The notes beneath the pieces are model-generated. The model ran no database searches, was not told the DNA's origin, and saw only the letters and a program-made list of their open reading frames with translations. Below are positions 16,558-26,000 of a stretch of DNA of 64,000 bases, in pieces. The DNA is from Bacillota bacterium (GTDB lineage Bacteria; Bacillota; Clostridia; Lachnospirales; Cellulosilyticaceae): contig JAEWMQ010000009.1 in the NCBI GenBank assembly GCA_023393125.1, forward strand, positions 5,101-69,100, read 5' to 3'. Positions within the stretch are counted from its first letter, which is position 1; the number at the start of each line of letters is the position of its first letter. A program made the position numbers and the translations under genes.

Positions 16558-17874
16558 TTAAGGCTCCAAGCGATGTACATCTCTAGGAAACATACTTGCT
16601 TGCCTTACATTTTGTAAATCTAGGAGTTTCATAACAAATCTCTCTAGTCCTATACCAAGTCCGCCGTGTGGTGGCATTCCATATTTATGAATACTAAGAT
16701 AATGACTTAATTCTTCTGGATCCATACCCATTTCTTTCATCTTCTCTACTTGCTGCTGATAATCATGGATACGTTGCCCGCCTGTTGTAATTTCTAATCC
16801 TCTAAAAAGTAAGTCAAAGCTTAGTGCAAATCTACTATCTTCTTTATCATTCATGGCATAAAACGGCCTTTTGGAGGCTGGAAAATGAGTGATAAAAAGG
16901 AATTCACTATCCCAATATTCTTTTGCATACTCACAAAGAAGTACTTCATCTTCTGGCTCTAAATCATACTTATTTCTTCCGCCCCTTCCTTTGATGAGGT
17001 CTAAAGCTTCAACAAAGGTTATAGAAGGAATATCTTTGATAATAGGGAGTTTAACATCTAACAAGCCTAAGTATTCCTTACAATGAGATTCTAGATAATT
17101 CATCACATACTTAATCATAGCTGTTTCCATAGCCATAACATCGTACATGCTATCTATATATCCCATTTCAAAATCTAGACCTATATATTCATTTAGATGT
17201 CTAGAAGTGTTATGCTTCTCTGCTCTATAAACAGGAGCTATTTCAAAGACTCTATCAAAGAAAGCAACACAAGTTTGTTTATAAAATTGTGGGCTCTGAG
17301 CTAAGAAAGCATCCTGATTAAAGTAATCCAGTTTAAAGATGTTAGCACCACCTTCAGCTCCTGCAGCTACAATCTTTGGCGTATGAACCTGAGTAAAGCC
17401 TTGGCTTTCCATAAATTCTCTGAACCCAGAGACAACGCCTTCTTGTACCTTGAAGATGGCTCTTTCATAAGGATTTCTAAGGGCTACACTACGGTTATCT
17501 AGATTTGCCTCTAAACCACAACCTAACTTCTTATGTCCTACGTTTAATGGATAATCTGCTGCTGGCGTACTTAAAATTTCAAGTTCTTCTAGCTGAAGCT
17601 CAAAGCCTAAATTAGCTCTTTCATCCTCTCTAATATGACCCTTAACTCTTACATAAGCGCCAACTTTAAGCTGCTCAATACTTGTTTTACATCTATCTTC
17701 TTCGTAAATAGCCTGCACAATATACTTTCCAGTTCTAAGAATAACAAATGCAAATCCACTCATTGTTCTTATTTTATGAATGCACGCTTCTATAATGACT
17801 AATTCATCTGGATTCTTTTTGATGCCCTCTATATCCAATACTCTTTTAAGTGATACTCCATCTATACTCTGCAT
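16558..17874 (-). CDS. aspS: Aspartate-tRNA ligase, archaeal type, probably non-discriminating
   Basis: A class IIb synthetase of 438 residues: an OB-fold anticodon domain (1-105), motif 2 around YRAEKHNTSRHLNEY and motif 3 GIGLERFVM. It lacks the GAD insertion of the ~590-residue bacterial AspRS, so it is the archaeal/eukaryal type. In discriminating archaeal enzymes the OB-fold has a Trp in a GWVHEIRD context; the aligned position here appears to be Cys31 (ACIHKIRT), consistent with relaxed recognition that also loads Asp onto tRNA-Asn. It follows gatB by 22 nt, so GatCAB would amidate the product to Asn-tRNA-Asn. Specificity is inferred, not shown. Confidence 0.9.
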   Translation of the reverse strand: MQSIDGVSLKRVLDIEGIKKNPDELVIIEACIHKIRTMSGFAFVILRTGKYIVQAIYEEDRCKTSIEQLKVGAYVRVKGHIREDERANLGFELQLEELEILSTPAADYPLNVGHKKLGCGLEANLDNRSVALRNPYERAIFKVQEGVVSGFREFMESQGFTQVHTPKIVAAGAEGGANIFKLDYFNQDAFLAQSPQFYKQTCVAFFDRVFEIAPVYRAEKHNTSRHLNEYIGLDFEMGYIDSMYDVMAMETAMIKYVMNYLESHCKEYLGLLDVKLPIIKDIPSITFVEALDLIKGRGGRNKYDLEPEDEVLLCEYAKEYWDSEFLFITHFPASKRPFYAMNDKEDSRFALSFDLLFRGLEITTGGQRIHDYQQQVEKMKEMGMDPEELSHYLSIHKYGMPPHGGLGIGLERFVMKLLDLQNVRQASMFPRDVHRLEP

Positions 17875-17896
17875 AACACTACTCTCCTTTCCAAGG

Positions 17897-19336
17897 TTAC
17901 TTTCGTTTGTTTAACTCCTCTTCAAGTAAGCCTTTAATTGTTTTTGGATTTGCCCTTCCTGCAAGTCTCTTTGAGCATTGCCCCATAAGGAATCCAAATA
18001 ACTTTTCTTTTCCTGCTAAATAACCTTCTACTTCAGCAGGAAACTCCTCTACTACTCCAAGAACTACTTCTTTTATTTCTTCCTGATCATCATTCATAAG
18101 GAAACCTTCTTCCTTAGCGATCTGCTCAGGTGATTTATTCTGTTCTAACATTAATTTCAAAATGGCTTTTGCATTGTTTCTATTAACAATCTCTTCTTCT
18201 GCCATTTTTACCAAGCTAGCAAATGCATCTGCTGTGAAAGGAATACTTTTACTATCTAGTTCCCCTTCATTTACATATTTGAGTAATTCTACTACTACAA
18301 AGTTAGCAACTGCTTTATAGTTAGGATAACTCTCTACTGCTGCATTATAAAAATCAGATATAGCTTTGTCTGCTACTAGAATGATGGCATCTGACTGATT
18401 TAAACCATAACTATTTAGATAAATCTCCATTCTTTCATCAATCAGTACAGGCAATTCTGCTTTAATAACTTCTATATCTTCATCTGTAATAGCAATAGGT
18501 ATCACATCTGGTTCTTTAAAGTAACGATAATCGTGGGCATCTTCCTTTGAACGCATTGGTAAAGTAACGCCCCTATTATCATTGAACTTTCTTGTTTCTT
18601 GAACAATCTCTTCTCCATTATTTAAAAGCTTAGTCTGACGTTCTATTTCATAGTCAATAGCTCTTACAATAGATTTAAGTGAGTTCAAGTTTTTAATTTC
18701 TACTTTTGTTCCTAAAGTGTTACTTTCTGCTCTTTTAAGAGAAATATTAACATCAGCTCTTAAAGAACCCTCTTCCATCCTACAAAGGCTAACCCCTGCG
18801 TACTGAAGAAGTCCTGCTACTTTTTCAATATAAGCTCTTGCTTCTTCTGCTGAATTCATATCTGGCTCAGATACGATTTCTAGAAGTGGCACGCCACAAC
18901 GGTTATAATCTGCTAGGCTTGTATTCTCAATATCATCATGAATAAGCTTCCCTGCATCTTCTTCAATATGAGCATGATGAATACGAACATATTTCTCACC
19001 TAAATCAGCCTCTATTTTTACCTGCCCTGATAAACAAATAGGTAAATCAAATTGAGAAATTTGATACGCCTTAGGAAGATCTGGGTAAAAATAGTTTTTC
19101 CTATCTATTTTAGTAAAGCTTCCTACACCACAGCCTAGAGCAAGTGCGGCTTTTATACCATATTTAACAACTTGCTGATTAATAACTGGCAGGGTACCTG
19201 GAAGCCCAGTACAAACTGGACAACAACGTGTATTTTGCTCGCCTCCAAAATCTACTTCACAACTACAAAATATTTTTGTATTAGTAAGAAGCTGAGCATG
19301 TATCTCAAGTCCTATTACTGGAACATAACTTACCAT
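17897..19336 (-). CDS. gatB: Asp/Glu-tRNA amidotransferase subunit B
   Basis: The kinase/tRNA-binding subunit that activates the misacylated Asp- or Glu-tRNA with ATP before amide transfer. The 479-residue protein has the start YVPVIGLEIHAQL, a zinc site with CSCEV and CCPVCTG cysteines (near 24-40), the DRKNYFYPDLPKAYQISQ cradle segment, and a C-terminal GatB/Yqey helical domain (about 330-479). The ATG at 19336 has AGGTG 6 nt upstream; an in-frame GTG three codons earlier is less likely. It begins 9 nt after the gatA stop, which suggests translational coupling. Confidence 0.96.
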   Translation of the reverse strand: MVSYVPVIGLEIHAQLLTNTKIFCSCEVDFGGEQNTRCCPVCTGLPGTLPVINQQVVKYGIKAALALGCGVGSFTKIDRKNYFYPDLPKAYQISQFDLPICLSGQVKIEADLGEKYVRIHHAHIEEDAGKLIHDDIENTSLADYNRCGVPLLEIVSEPDMNSAEEARAYIEKVAGLLQYAGVSLCRMEEGSLRADVNISLKRAESNTLGTKVEIKNLNSLKSIVRAIDYEIERQTKLLNNGEEIVQETRKFNDNRGVTLPMRSKEDAHDYRYFKEPDVIPIAITDEDIEVIKAELPVLIDERMEIYLNSYGLNQSDAIILVADKAISDFYNAAVESYPNYKAVANFVVVELLKYVNEGELDSKSIPFTADAFASLVKMAEEEIVNRNNAKAILKLMLEQNKSPEQIAKEEGFLMNDDQEEIKEVVLGVVEEFPAEVEGYLAGKEKLFGFLMGQCSKRLAGRANPKTIKGLLEEELNKRK

Positions 19337-19345
19337 ATTAATCAC

Positions 19346-20806
19346 CTACGCTTTCTTTAGCATACTAGGATCTATCTTTGTAAATTCTTTTTCAAATGCA
19401 TTAGCTACTCCTATCACCTTTGCATCATCAAAAGCTTTACCTATAATAGACATCCCTATTGGCATACCATCTGAATCATAACCACAAGTTGTATTAATAG
19501 CTGGAAGCCCTGCAATATTAACTGTTACAGTACATATATCTGCTAAATACATCCTAACTGGGTCATTTTCAATAGCGCCTATTTTATATGCTGTTGTAGG
19601 TGTTGTTGGTGTAATCATAACATCACAGTTTTTAAAGATTTCTTCATATTCTTTCTTTATTTTTTGTCTAATATATAATGCCTTTTTATAATAAGCATCA
19701 TAATAGCCACTTGATAAAGCATAGGTTCCCAGAAGAATTCTTCTTTTTACCTCATCACCAAAGCCTTCTTTACGTGTACGTGTAATACGTTCTTCGTAAG
19801 TTTTTGCCTTTGGTGTACAATAGCCAAATTTAATGCCATCATATCTAGAAAGATTTGAACTTGCCTCGGCTGATGATAAAAGATAATACGCTGCAATGGC
19901 ATATTTTAAGCTTGGCATGGAAACCTCTATAATTTCTGCTCCTAAACTTTCATATTTCTTGATTGCCTCTAATACAGTTTCTTTTACCTCTTGATCTATA
20001 CCTTCTCCAAAGAACTCTTTTGGAACGGCAATTTTTAGACCTCTTACATCTAAATCTAATTGACTGTTAAAATCTATTTCTTTATGAGATGATGTACCAT
20101 CATGACCATCGTAACCTGATATAACATTTAATAATGCGCCGCATTCTTTTGCACTCTGCGTTATGGGTCCAATTTGGTCTAAAGAGCTACCAAAGGCAAC
20201 TAGACCAAAACGAGAAACTGTGCCATAAGTTGGTTTCATACCTGTTACGCCGCAAAAAGCAGCTGGTTGTCTAATAGAACCTCCTGTATCTGAACCAAGG
20301 GCTACTACTGAAAGCTTCGCTGCTACTGCTGCAGCACCTCCACCAGAAGAACCACCAGGTACTCTCGTTATATTATAAGGATTTCTAGTTTTCTTGTAAT
20401 ACGAGGTTTGTGTTGAACCGCCCATAGCAAATTCATCCATACTTACTTTACCTAAGATCACTGCATCTTCAGCTAGTAATTTTTTAATGACTGTTGCATT
20501 ATAGGGTGGTACAAAATTATATAACATCTTTGAAGCACAGGTTGTTAAGATGCCTTCTGTACAAATATTATCCTTAATGCTTATTGGAATACCTGTCAGT
20601 AGGCTACTGTTGCCTTCCGCAATCCTTTTATCTGCTTTTTCAGCAGCTTTGATCGCTTCTTCTTCACAAACTGTAATATAGCTATCTATTTGATTATCTA
20701 ATTGTTTTATTCTATCTAAGTAATACTTGGCTAATTCTACTGACGTGATTTCTTTTTGATCAAGCATCTTCCTGAGTATAAATAGATTCTTATCACATAG
20801 TGACAT
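19346..20806 (-). CDS. gatA: Asp/Glu-tRNA amidotransferase subunit A (glutaminase)
   Basis: The amidase subunit that hydrolyses glutamine and channels ammonia to GatB. The Ser-cisSer-Lys triad is visible: Lys78 (SIKDN), Ser153 (GGSSGGGAAA) and nucleophile Ser177 (GSDTGGSIRQ). The length of 486 residues is normal. GGAGGAG before the ATG at 20806 decides the start over a frame five codons longer. It lies 18 nt downstream of gatC. Confidence 0.97.
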   Translation of the reverse strand: MSLCDKNLFILRKMLDQKEITSVELAKYYLDRIKQLDNQIDSYITVCEEEAIKAAEKADKRIAEGNSSLLTGIPISIKDNICTEGILTTCASKMLYNFVPPYNATVIKKLLAEDAVILGKVSMDEFAMGGSTQTSYYKKTRNPYNITRVPGGSSGGGAAAVAAKLSVVALGSDTGGSIRQPAAFCGVTGMKPTYGTVSRFGLVAFGSSLDQIGPITQSAKECGALLNVISGYDGHDGTSSHKEIDFNSQLDLDVRGLKIAVPKEFFGEGIDQEVKETVLEAIKKYESLGAEIIEVSMPSLKYAIAAYYLLSSAEASSNLSRYDGIKFGYCTPKAKTYEERITRTRKEGFGDEVKRRILLGTYALSSGYYDAYYKKALYIRQKIKKEYEEIFKNCDVMITPTTPTTAYKIGAIENDPVRMYLADICTVTVNIAGLPAINTTCGYDSDGMPIGMSIIGKAFDDAKVIGVANAFEKEFTKIDPSMLKKA

Positions 20807-20824
20807 ACCTCTCCTCCTCACTCA

Positions 20825-21109
20825 CTACTCCATAATCTTTGGTACTACGAAAAATCCATCTTTCTTATGAGATGCATTATTTAGAACGACTTCTCTGTTG
20901 TAAGAATTTTCTACCTTGTCTGGTCTTAAATCTTTTAGGCTTACTCCTTCACCGTTAAGATTTTCATCCTCTTCCATAGTGACCTCATTCATGGTGTCCA
21001 TTAGCTCTACTATTGCACTCATTTCAGATACTAATCGCTTCTTTTCTGTCTCATCCATTTCTATCTTAGACAGTTTAGCTAAATAAGTAATTAAGTCTGT
21101 GTCTAACAC
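20825..21109 (-). CDS. gatC: Asp/Glu-tRNA amidotransferase subunit C
   Basis: A small scaffold that stabilises the GatA-GatB interface. The 94-residue protein has the GatC pattern: ITYLAKLSKIEMDETEKKRL, then IVELMDTMNEV and a C-terminal stretch with LRPDKVENSYNREVVLNNA. The start is a GTG with AGGTG 7 nt upstream. It is the first gene of a gatC-gatA-gatB-aspS run, presumably the whole indirect Asn-tRNA route in one operon. Confidence 0.93.
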   Translation of the reverse strand: MLDTDLITYLAKLSKIEMDETEKKRLVSEMSAIVELMDTMNEVTMEEDENLNGEGVSLKDLRPDKVENSYNREVVLNNASHKKDGFFVVPKIME

Positions 21110-21342
21110 CTCTTATCACCTGCCTCATGATTACTCCAAATTCGTTTTTACCTGCATTAATCTTTAACTACTCCTCTTTTCTCTCACTTTGTTTACTGAT
21201 TCACTACTTTGTTTTCAATTGTTTTTGGATTGTTTTGTTACTATTCGTTTTGGATTGTCGAATAATATCTTTGTGTTATTTGATTTTTTACTTCTACTCC
21301 TGTTTCTACTCCAGGTACAAGTTACTCCTCAAGAACTGAAAA
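21110..21342. other. gatC upstream region, no gene recognised
   Basis: It should contain the promoter of the gatCAB-aspS run. A 70-codon rightward frame exists but has no ribosome binding site and looks like noise. No riboswitch or T-box core could be seen. Confidence 0.4.
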
Positions 21343-21400
21343 TAAAAAAAGGCGCTAACTAAACACAAAAAAAATTGTGTTTAAAGTTAGCGCCTTTGCT
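21343..21400 (-). terminator. Terminator of gltBD
   Basis: A strong hairpin: AAAGGCGCTAACT plus AAACACAA pair with TTGTGTTT and AGTTAGCGCCTTT, with a small interior bulge. On the minus strand it is followed by TTTTTTTATTTT. It lies about 160 nt beyond the gltD stop. Confidence 0.85.
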
Positions 21401-21563
21401 AATTTCATGTTCTATTGAAATCATATTATAACTTTTTTTTCAAAATATCAAGACCTAATTCTCATTTTTTAACTAATATACAAAAAAATTATTTGTAAAG
21501 TTTAAATATTATCTATTTTTACTTTTATAGACCTTAATGATTTACTTTTACCACTTATATTTA

Positions 21564-23051
21564 TTACCTTAAGTTAGTATATCCCATTAAGTACTCATCT
21601 ACTTCTTTAGCTGCTTCTCGTCCTTCTCTAATAGCCCATACAACTAAAGATTGTCCTCTATGCATATCTCCTGCTGTAAATACTTTATCTACATTGGTTT
21701 TATACTCTCTAGGCCCCGTAGTTACATTTGTTCTAGCATCTACCTCTACTCCAAAGCTATCTGTTACATAGCTTTCAGAACCCAAGAAGCCTGCTGCAAT
21801 TAAAACAAGGTCTGCATCTATTAATTGCTCTGAACCTTCTACTTCTTGCATTTCTCTCCTGCCTGTTTCTTCATTAGTAATAAACTTCACTTTAACTACT
21901 TTAACACCTACTAAATCACCATTTTCATTCTTACAAAACTCTTTAACTGTTGTTTCATAAATTCTAGGATCACAACCAAAGACTTCTATAGCTTCTTCTT
22001 GACCATAATCAGTTTTACAAACTCTTGCCCATTGTGGCCAAGGATTATTATCTGCTCTTTGATCTGGTAATTTAGGCATCATCTCTATCTGAACAATAGA
22101 TTTGCAGCCATGTCTAATAGAGGTTCCTACACAGTCATTACCAGTATCTCCACCGCCAATTACAACTACATTTTTATCTTTGGCACTAATGTAAGTTCCT
22201 TCTTCTAAATTAGAATTTAATAAACTCATAGTTGTTGATTTTAAGAAATCTACTGCAAAATAAATTCCCTTTGCATCCCTACCTGGGGCATTAATATCTC
22301 TAGGATTAGACGCACCACAAGCTAAAATAACTGCATCATATTCTTTTAAAAGCTTACTTGCTTTATACTTTCTTCCTATGTCTGCATTGGTTATGAACTT
22401 AATGCCTTCTTGTACCATTAGATCTACGCGTCTTTCTATGATATCCTTTTCTATTTTCATGTTAGGAATACCATACATTAATAATCCGCCCACCCTGTCA
22501 CTTCTCTCATATACAGTAACAGTATGCCCCCTTTTATTAAGTTGTGCTGCGGCTGCAAGCCCTGCTGGACCTGACCCAATAATTGCAACATTTTTTCCTG
22601 TTCTTACAGAAGGCTTTTTAGGTTTAATAAGCCCTGTAGCAAATGCATATTCAATAATAGCTTCTTCATTTTCTTTTATTGTAACCGCATCTCCATTAAG
22701 TGAACATGTACATGCATTCTCACAAGGTGCAGGACAAACTCTACCTGTGAACTCTGGAAAATTATTAGTAAGTAATAACCTTCTAGCTGCTTCTTCCCAT
22801 TGTCCATTAAAGATTAGATCATTCCACTCAGGAATCAGGTTGTTAAGAGGGCAACCTGATGTTGCTCCCTTAAGCATTATTCCTGACTGACAAAAAGGTA
22901 CGCCACAATCCATACATCTTGCCCCTTGTACCTGCTGCTTTTCTTTAGCAAGTGGTATGTGGAATTCCTTGAAATTTTTTATTCTCTGAGCAGGAGCAAT
23001 ACTCCTGCTTGTTGTTCTATCGTACTCCATAAATCCTGTTGGCTTTCCCAT
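21564..23051 (-). CDS. gltD: Glutamate synthase [NADPH] small subunit
   Basis: The beta subunit of GOGAT passes NAD(P)H electrons to the alpha subunit. The 495-residue flavoprotein has N-terminal cysteine clusters for two 4Fe-4S centres (CMDCGVPFCQSG near 41-52; CPAPCENACTC near 106-116), an FAD fold IGSGPAGLAAA (about 158-168) and an NADPH fold VIGGGDTGNDC (about 296-306). GGAGG precedes the ATG. It follows gltB by 11 nt in one operon. Confidence 0.96.
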   Translation of the reverse strand: MGKPTGFMEYDRTTSRSIAPAQRIKNFKEFHIPLAKEKQQVQGARCMDCGVPFCQSGIMLKGATSGCPLNNLIPEWNDLIFNGQWEEAARRLLLTNNFPEFTGRVCPAPCENACTCSLNGDAVTIKENEEAIIEYAFATGLIKPKKPSVRTGKNVAIIGSGPAGLAAAAQLNKRGHTVTVYERSDRVGGLLMYGIPNMKIEKDIIERRVDLMVQEGIKFITNADIGRKYKASKLLKEYDAVILACGASNPRDINAPGRDAKGIYFAVDFLKSTTMSLLNSNLEEGTYISAKDKNVVVIGGGDTGNDCVGTSIRHGCKSIVQIEMMPKLPDQRADNNPWPQWARVCKTDYGQEEAIEVFGCDPRIYETTVKEFCKNENGDLVGVKVVKVKFITNEETGRREMQEVEGSEQLIDADLVLIAAGFLGSESYVTDSFGVEVDARTNVTTGPREYKTNVDKVFTAGDMHRGQSLVVWAIREGREAAKEVDEYLMGYTNLR

Positions 23052-23062
23052 ATGCGGCCTCC

Positions 23063-26000
23063 TTATTTCCTGGTATTAGCATAAAATGCTTCAATTTGTG
23101 CTTGTTCACTACTCATACCCTTTTCTTCCATAAGCAAAATCGTCTGTCTCATACGTGCATAATCATGAGGAAGAATCTTCTTAAATTTAGGTAGATACTC
23201 ATCAAAGTGATCAAGTACCTCTTTACCTTTAACAGAATGAGTATGAGCTACATGCTCTTCAATTAGTTGTTTAAGTTCAAGGACATCATATTTTTCAGTA
23301 ACTTCCTCTATAGAAACTAAAGACTTATTTAATTTTTTATACAAGTCTCTGTCTTCATCTAGAACATAAGCTACCCCACCGCTCATACCTGCTGCAAAGT
23401 TTTTGCCTGTTTTACCTAAGACAACAACTCTACCACCTGTCATGTATTCACAGCCATGGTCACCTACACCTTCAACAACTGCAAGTACCCCTGAATTTCT
23501 AACACAGAATCGTTCACCTGCTACACCATTAATAAAGGCTTTACCGCTAGTCGCACCATATAAAGCAACATTGCCGATAATAATATTTTCATCTTGTTTA
23601 AACTTAGAACCTTTTGGCGGATAAACAACTAGCTTACCACCAGAGAGTCCTTTACCAAAGTAGTCATTACTATCTCCTACTAATTCTAAAGTTAAGCCTC
23701 TAGGAATGAAGGCGCCAAAGCTTTGACCACCACTACCATTACATTTAATAACATAAGTATCATCTTCTAAAGTATTACCATAGAGTTTCGTGATTTCTGA
23801 ACCAAATATAGTGCCTACTGTTCTATCTACATTTTTTACATCAATCTCTATAGATTTAGGTTGTTTATGCTTAAGTGCATTTTGTAACTTACTTAAAATA
23901 ACTCTTTCATCAATGGTATTTTGAAGCTCAAAATCATAAGCATCTTTTGGATTAAAGATTCTTGGTAAATCTTGATTAACATATGGATTATTTAAGATAT
24001 TACTCATATCAATTTTACTTGCTTTGTCATTTTCATCAAAAACTTTGACTGTTAGTAAATCTGAACGTCCTACTAACTCATTAACTGTGCGAACACCTAA
24101 CTTAGCCATATATTCTCTAAGTTCTTGGGCTACAAAATGCATGAAATTAACAACATACTCTGGTTTACCTTTAAATCGTTTTCTTTGTTCTGGATTTTGA
24201 GTTGCAATACCTACAGGGCAAGTATCTAAATGACATACTCTCATCATAACGCAGCCCATTGTAATAAGTGGTGCTGTTGCAAAACCAAATTCTTCTGCTC
24301 CTAAAAGCGCTGCTACAGCTACATCACGGCCTGTTAAAAGCTTTCCATCTGTTTCAACAACTACTTTTGAACGAAGTCCATTCATAATCAGTGTCTGATG
24401 TGTTTCTGCAAGACCTAACTCCCATGGCAGACCAGCATTATAAATAGAATTCCTTGGTGCTGCTCCTGTTCCACCATCAAAGCTTGAAATAAGGATAACA
24501 CCTGCTCCAGCTTTAGCTACACCTGCAGCAACAGTTCCTACACCTGCTTCGGAAACAAGTTTTACAGAAATACGAGCCTCTTTATTTGCATTTTTAAGGT
24601 CATAAATAAGCTGTGCTAAATCTTCGATTGAATATATATCATGATGTGGTGGCGGTGAAATAAGACCTACCCCTGGGGTTGAATGCCTCGTTTTAGCTAC
24701 CCATGGATATACCTTCTCTGCTGGAAGCTGACCACCCTCACCTGGTTTTGCACCCTGTGCCATTTTAATTTGAATTTCTTTAGCACTTACAAGATATTCT
24801 GAAGTTACACCAAAACGCCCTGATGCTACTTGTTTAATTGCTGAACATCTTTCTTTATCTTTTAATCTCTCAGTACTTTCTCCACCTTCACCACTATTAG
24901 ACTTACCACCAATTCTATTCATGGCAATAGCCATTGTTTCATGAGCTTCTTGTGAAATAGAACCATAAGACATAGCACCCGTTTTAAAACGTCTTACAAT
25001 ACTTTCTATACTTTCAACCTCTTCAATAGGGATACCACCATCTTCAGCAAAGTTGAAGTCTAATATATTTCTAAGATTCATTGTACGGTTTTCTTTATTA
25101 ATAGCTGTACTAAATTCCTTGAAGGTATTATAATCCCCTGTTCTTGTTGCTTCTTGAAGTAAGTGAATGGTTTCTGGGTTATATAAATGCTCTTCTTTTC
25201 CAGTTCTTAGCTTATGACTACCAATGCTATCTACATCACTAGCTACATCTAATCCTAATGGATCAAAAGCACTTGAATGAAGCTGTTGTACACGTCTATT
25301 GATGTCTTTAAGAGTAATACCACCTACTCTACTTACTGTGTTAGTAAAGTATTTATCAATAACTTCTTTACTAATACCCATAGCTTCAAATATTTTTGAG
25401 CCTTGGTAAGATTGAATTGTAGAAATACCCATCTTAGAAGCTATTTTAACAATTCCTTTAAGAATAGATTTATTATAGTCATATTCTGCTGCATAGTAAT
25501 CTTTATCAAGTACCTTTGTATCAATTAAATATCTGATTGTATCTTGTGCTAAATAAGGGTTAATTGCACATGCACCATATCCTAAAAGTGTAGCAAAGTG
25601 ATGTACTTCCCTAGGCTCTGCACTTTCAAGAATCATGGCTACAGAAGTTCTCTTCTTCGTTGATACCAAATGCTGCTGCATAGCAGATACAGCTAATAGA
25701 GCCGGCATAGCCACATGATATTCATCTACTCCTCTATCTGAAAGAATTAAGATGTTTGCACCATCACGATAAGCTTTATCTGCTTCAATAAATAAATGCT
25801 CAATTGCCTTATCTAACGACGTATTTTTGTAATACGTAATAGGTAGGACCTCTACTTTAAGACCTGGTACTTTCATAGATTTGATTTTTAGTATATCCGT
25901 ACTTGTTAAAATTGGGTTATTTACCTTTAGTACATGACAGTTTTTTGCCTTCTCTTCTAAAATATTGCCATCTGCTCCTACATAAACAGATGTAGAAGTT

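Noticed and set aside
21127..21339. 70-codon frame upstream of gatC
   Set aside because: No ribosome binding site; Leu/Phe/Tyr-rich AT-derived sequence.
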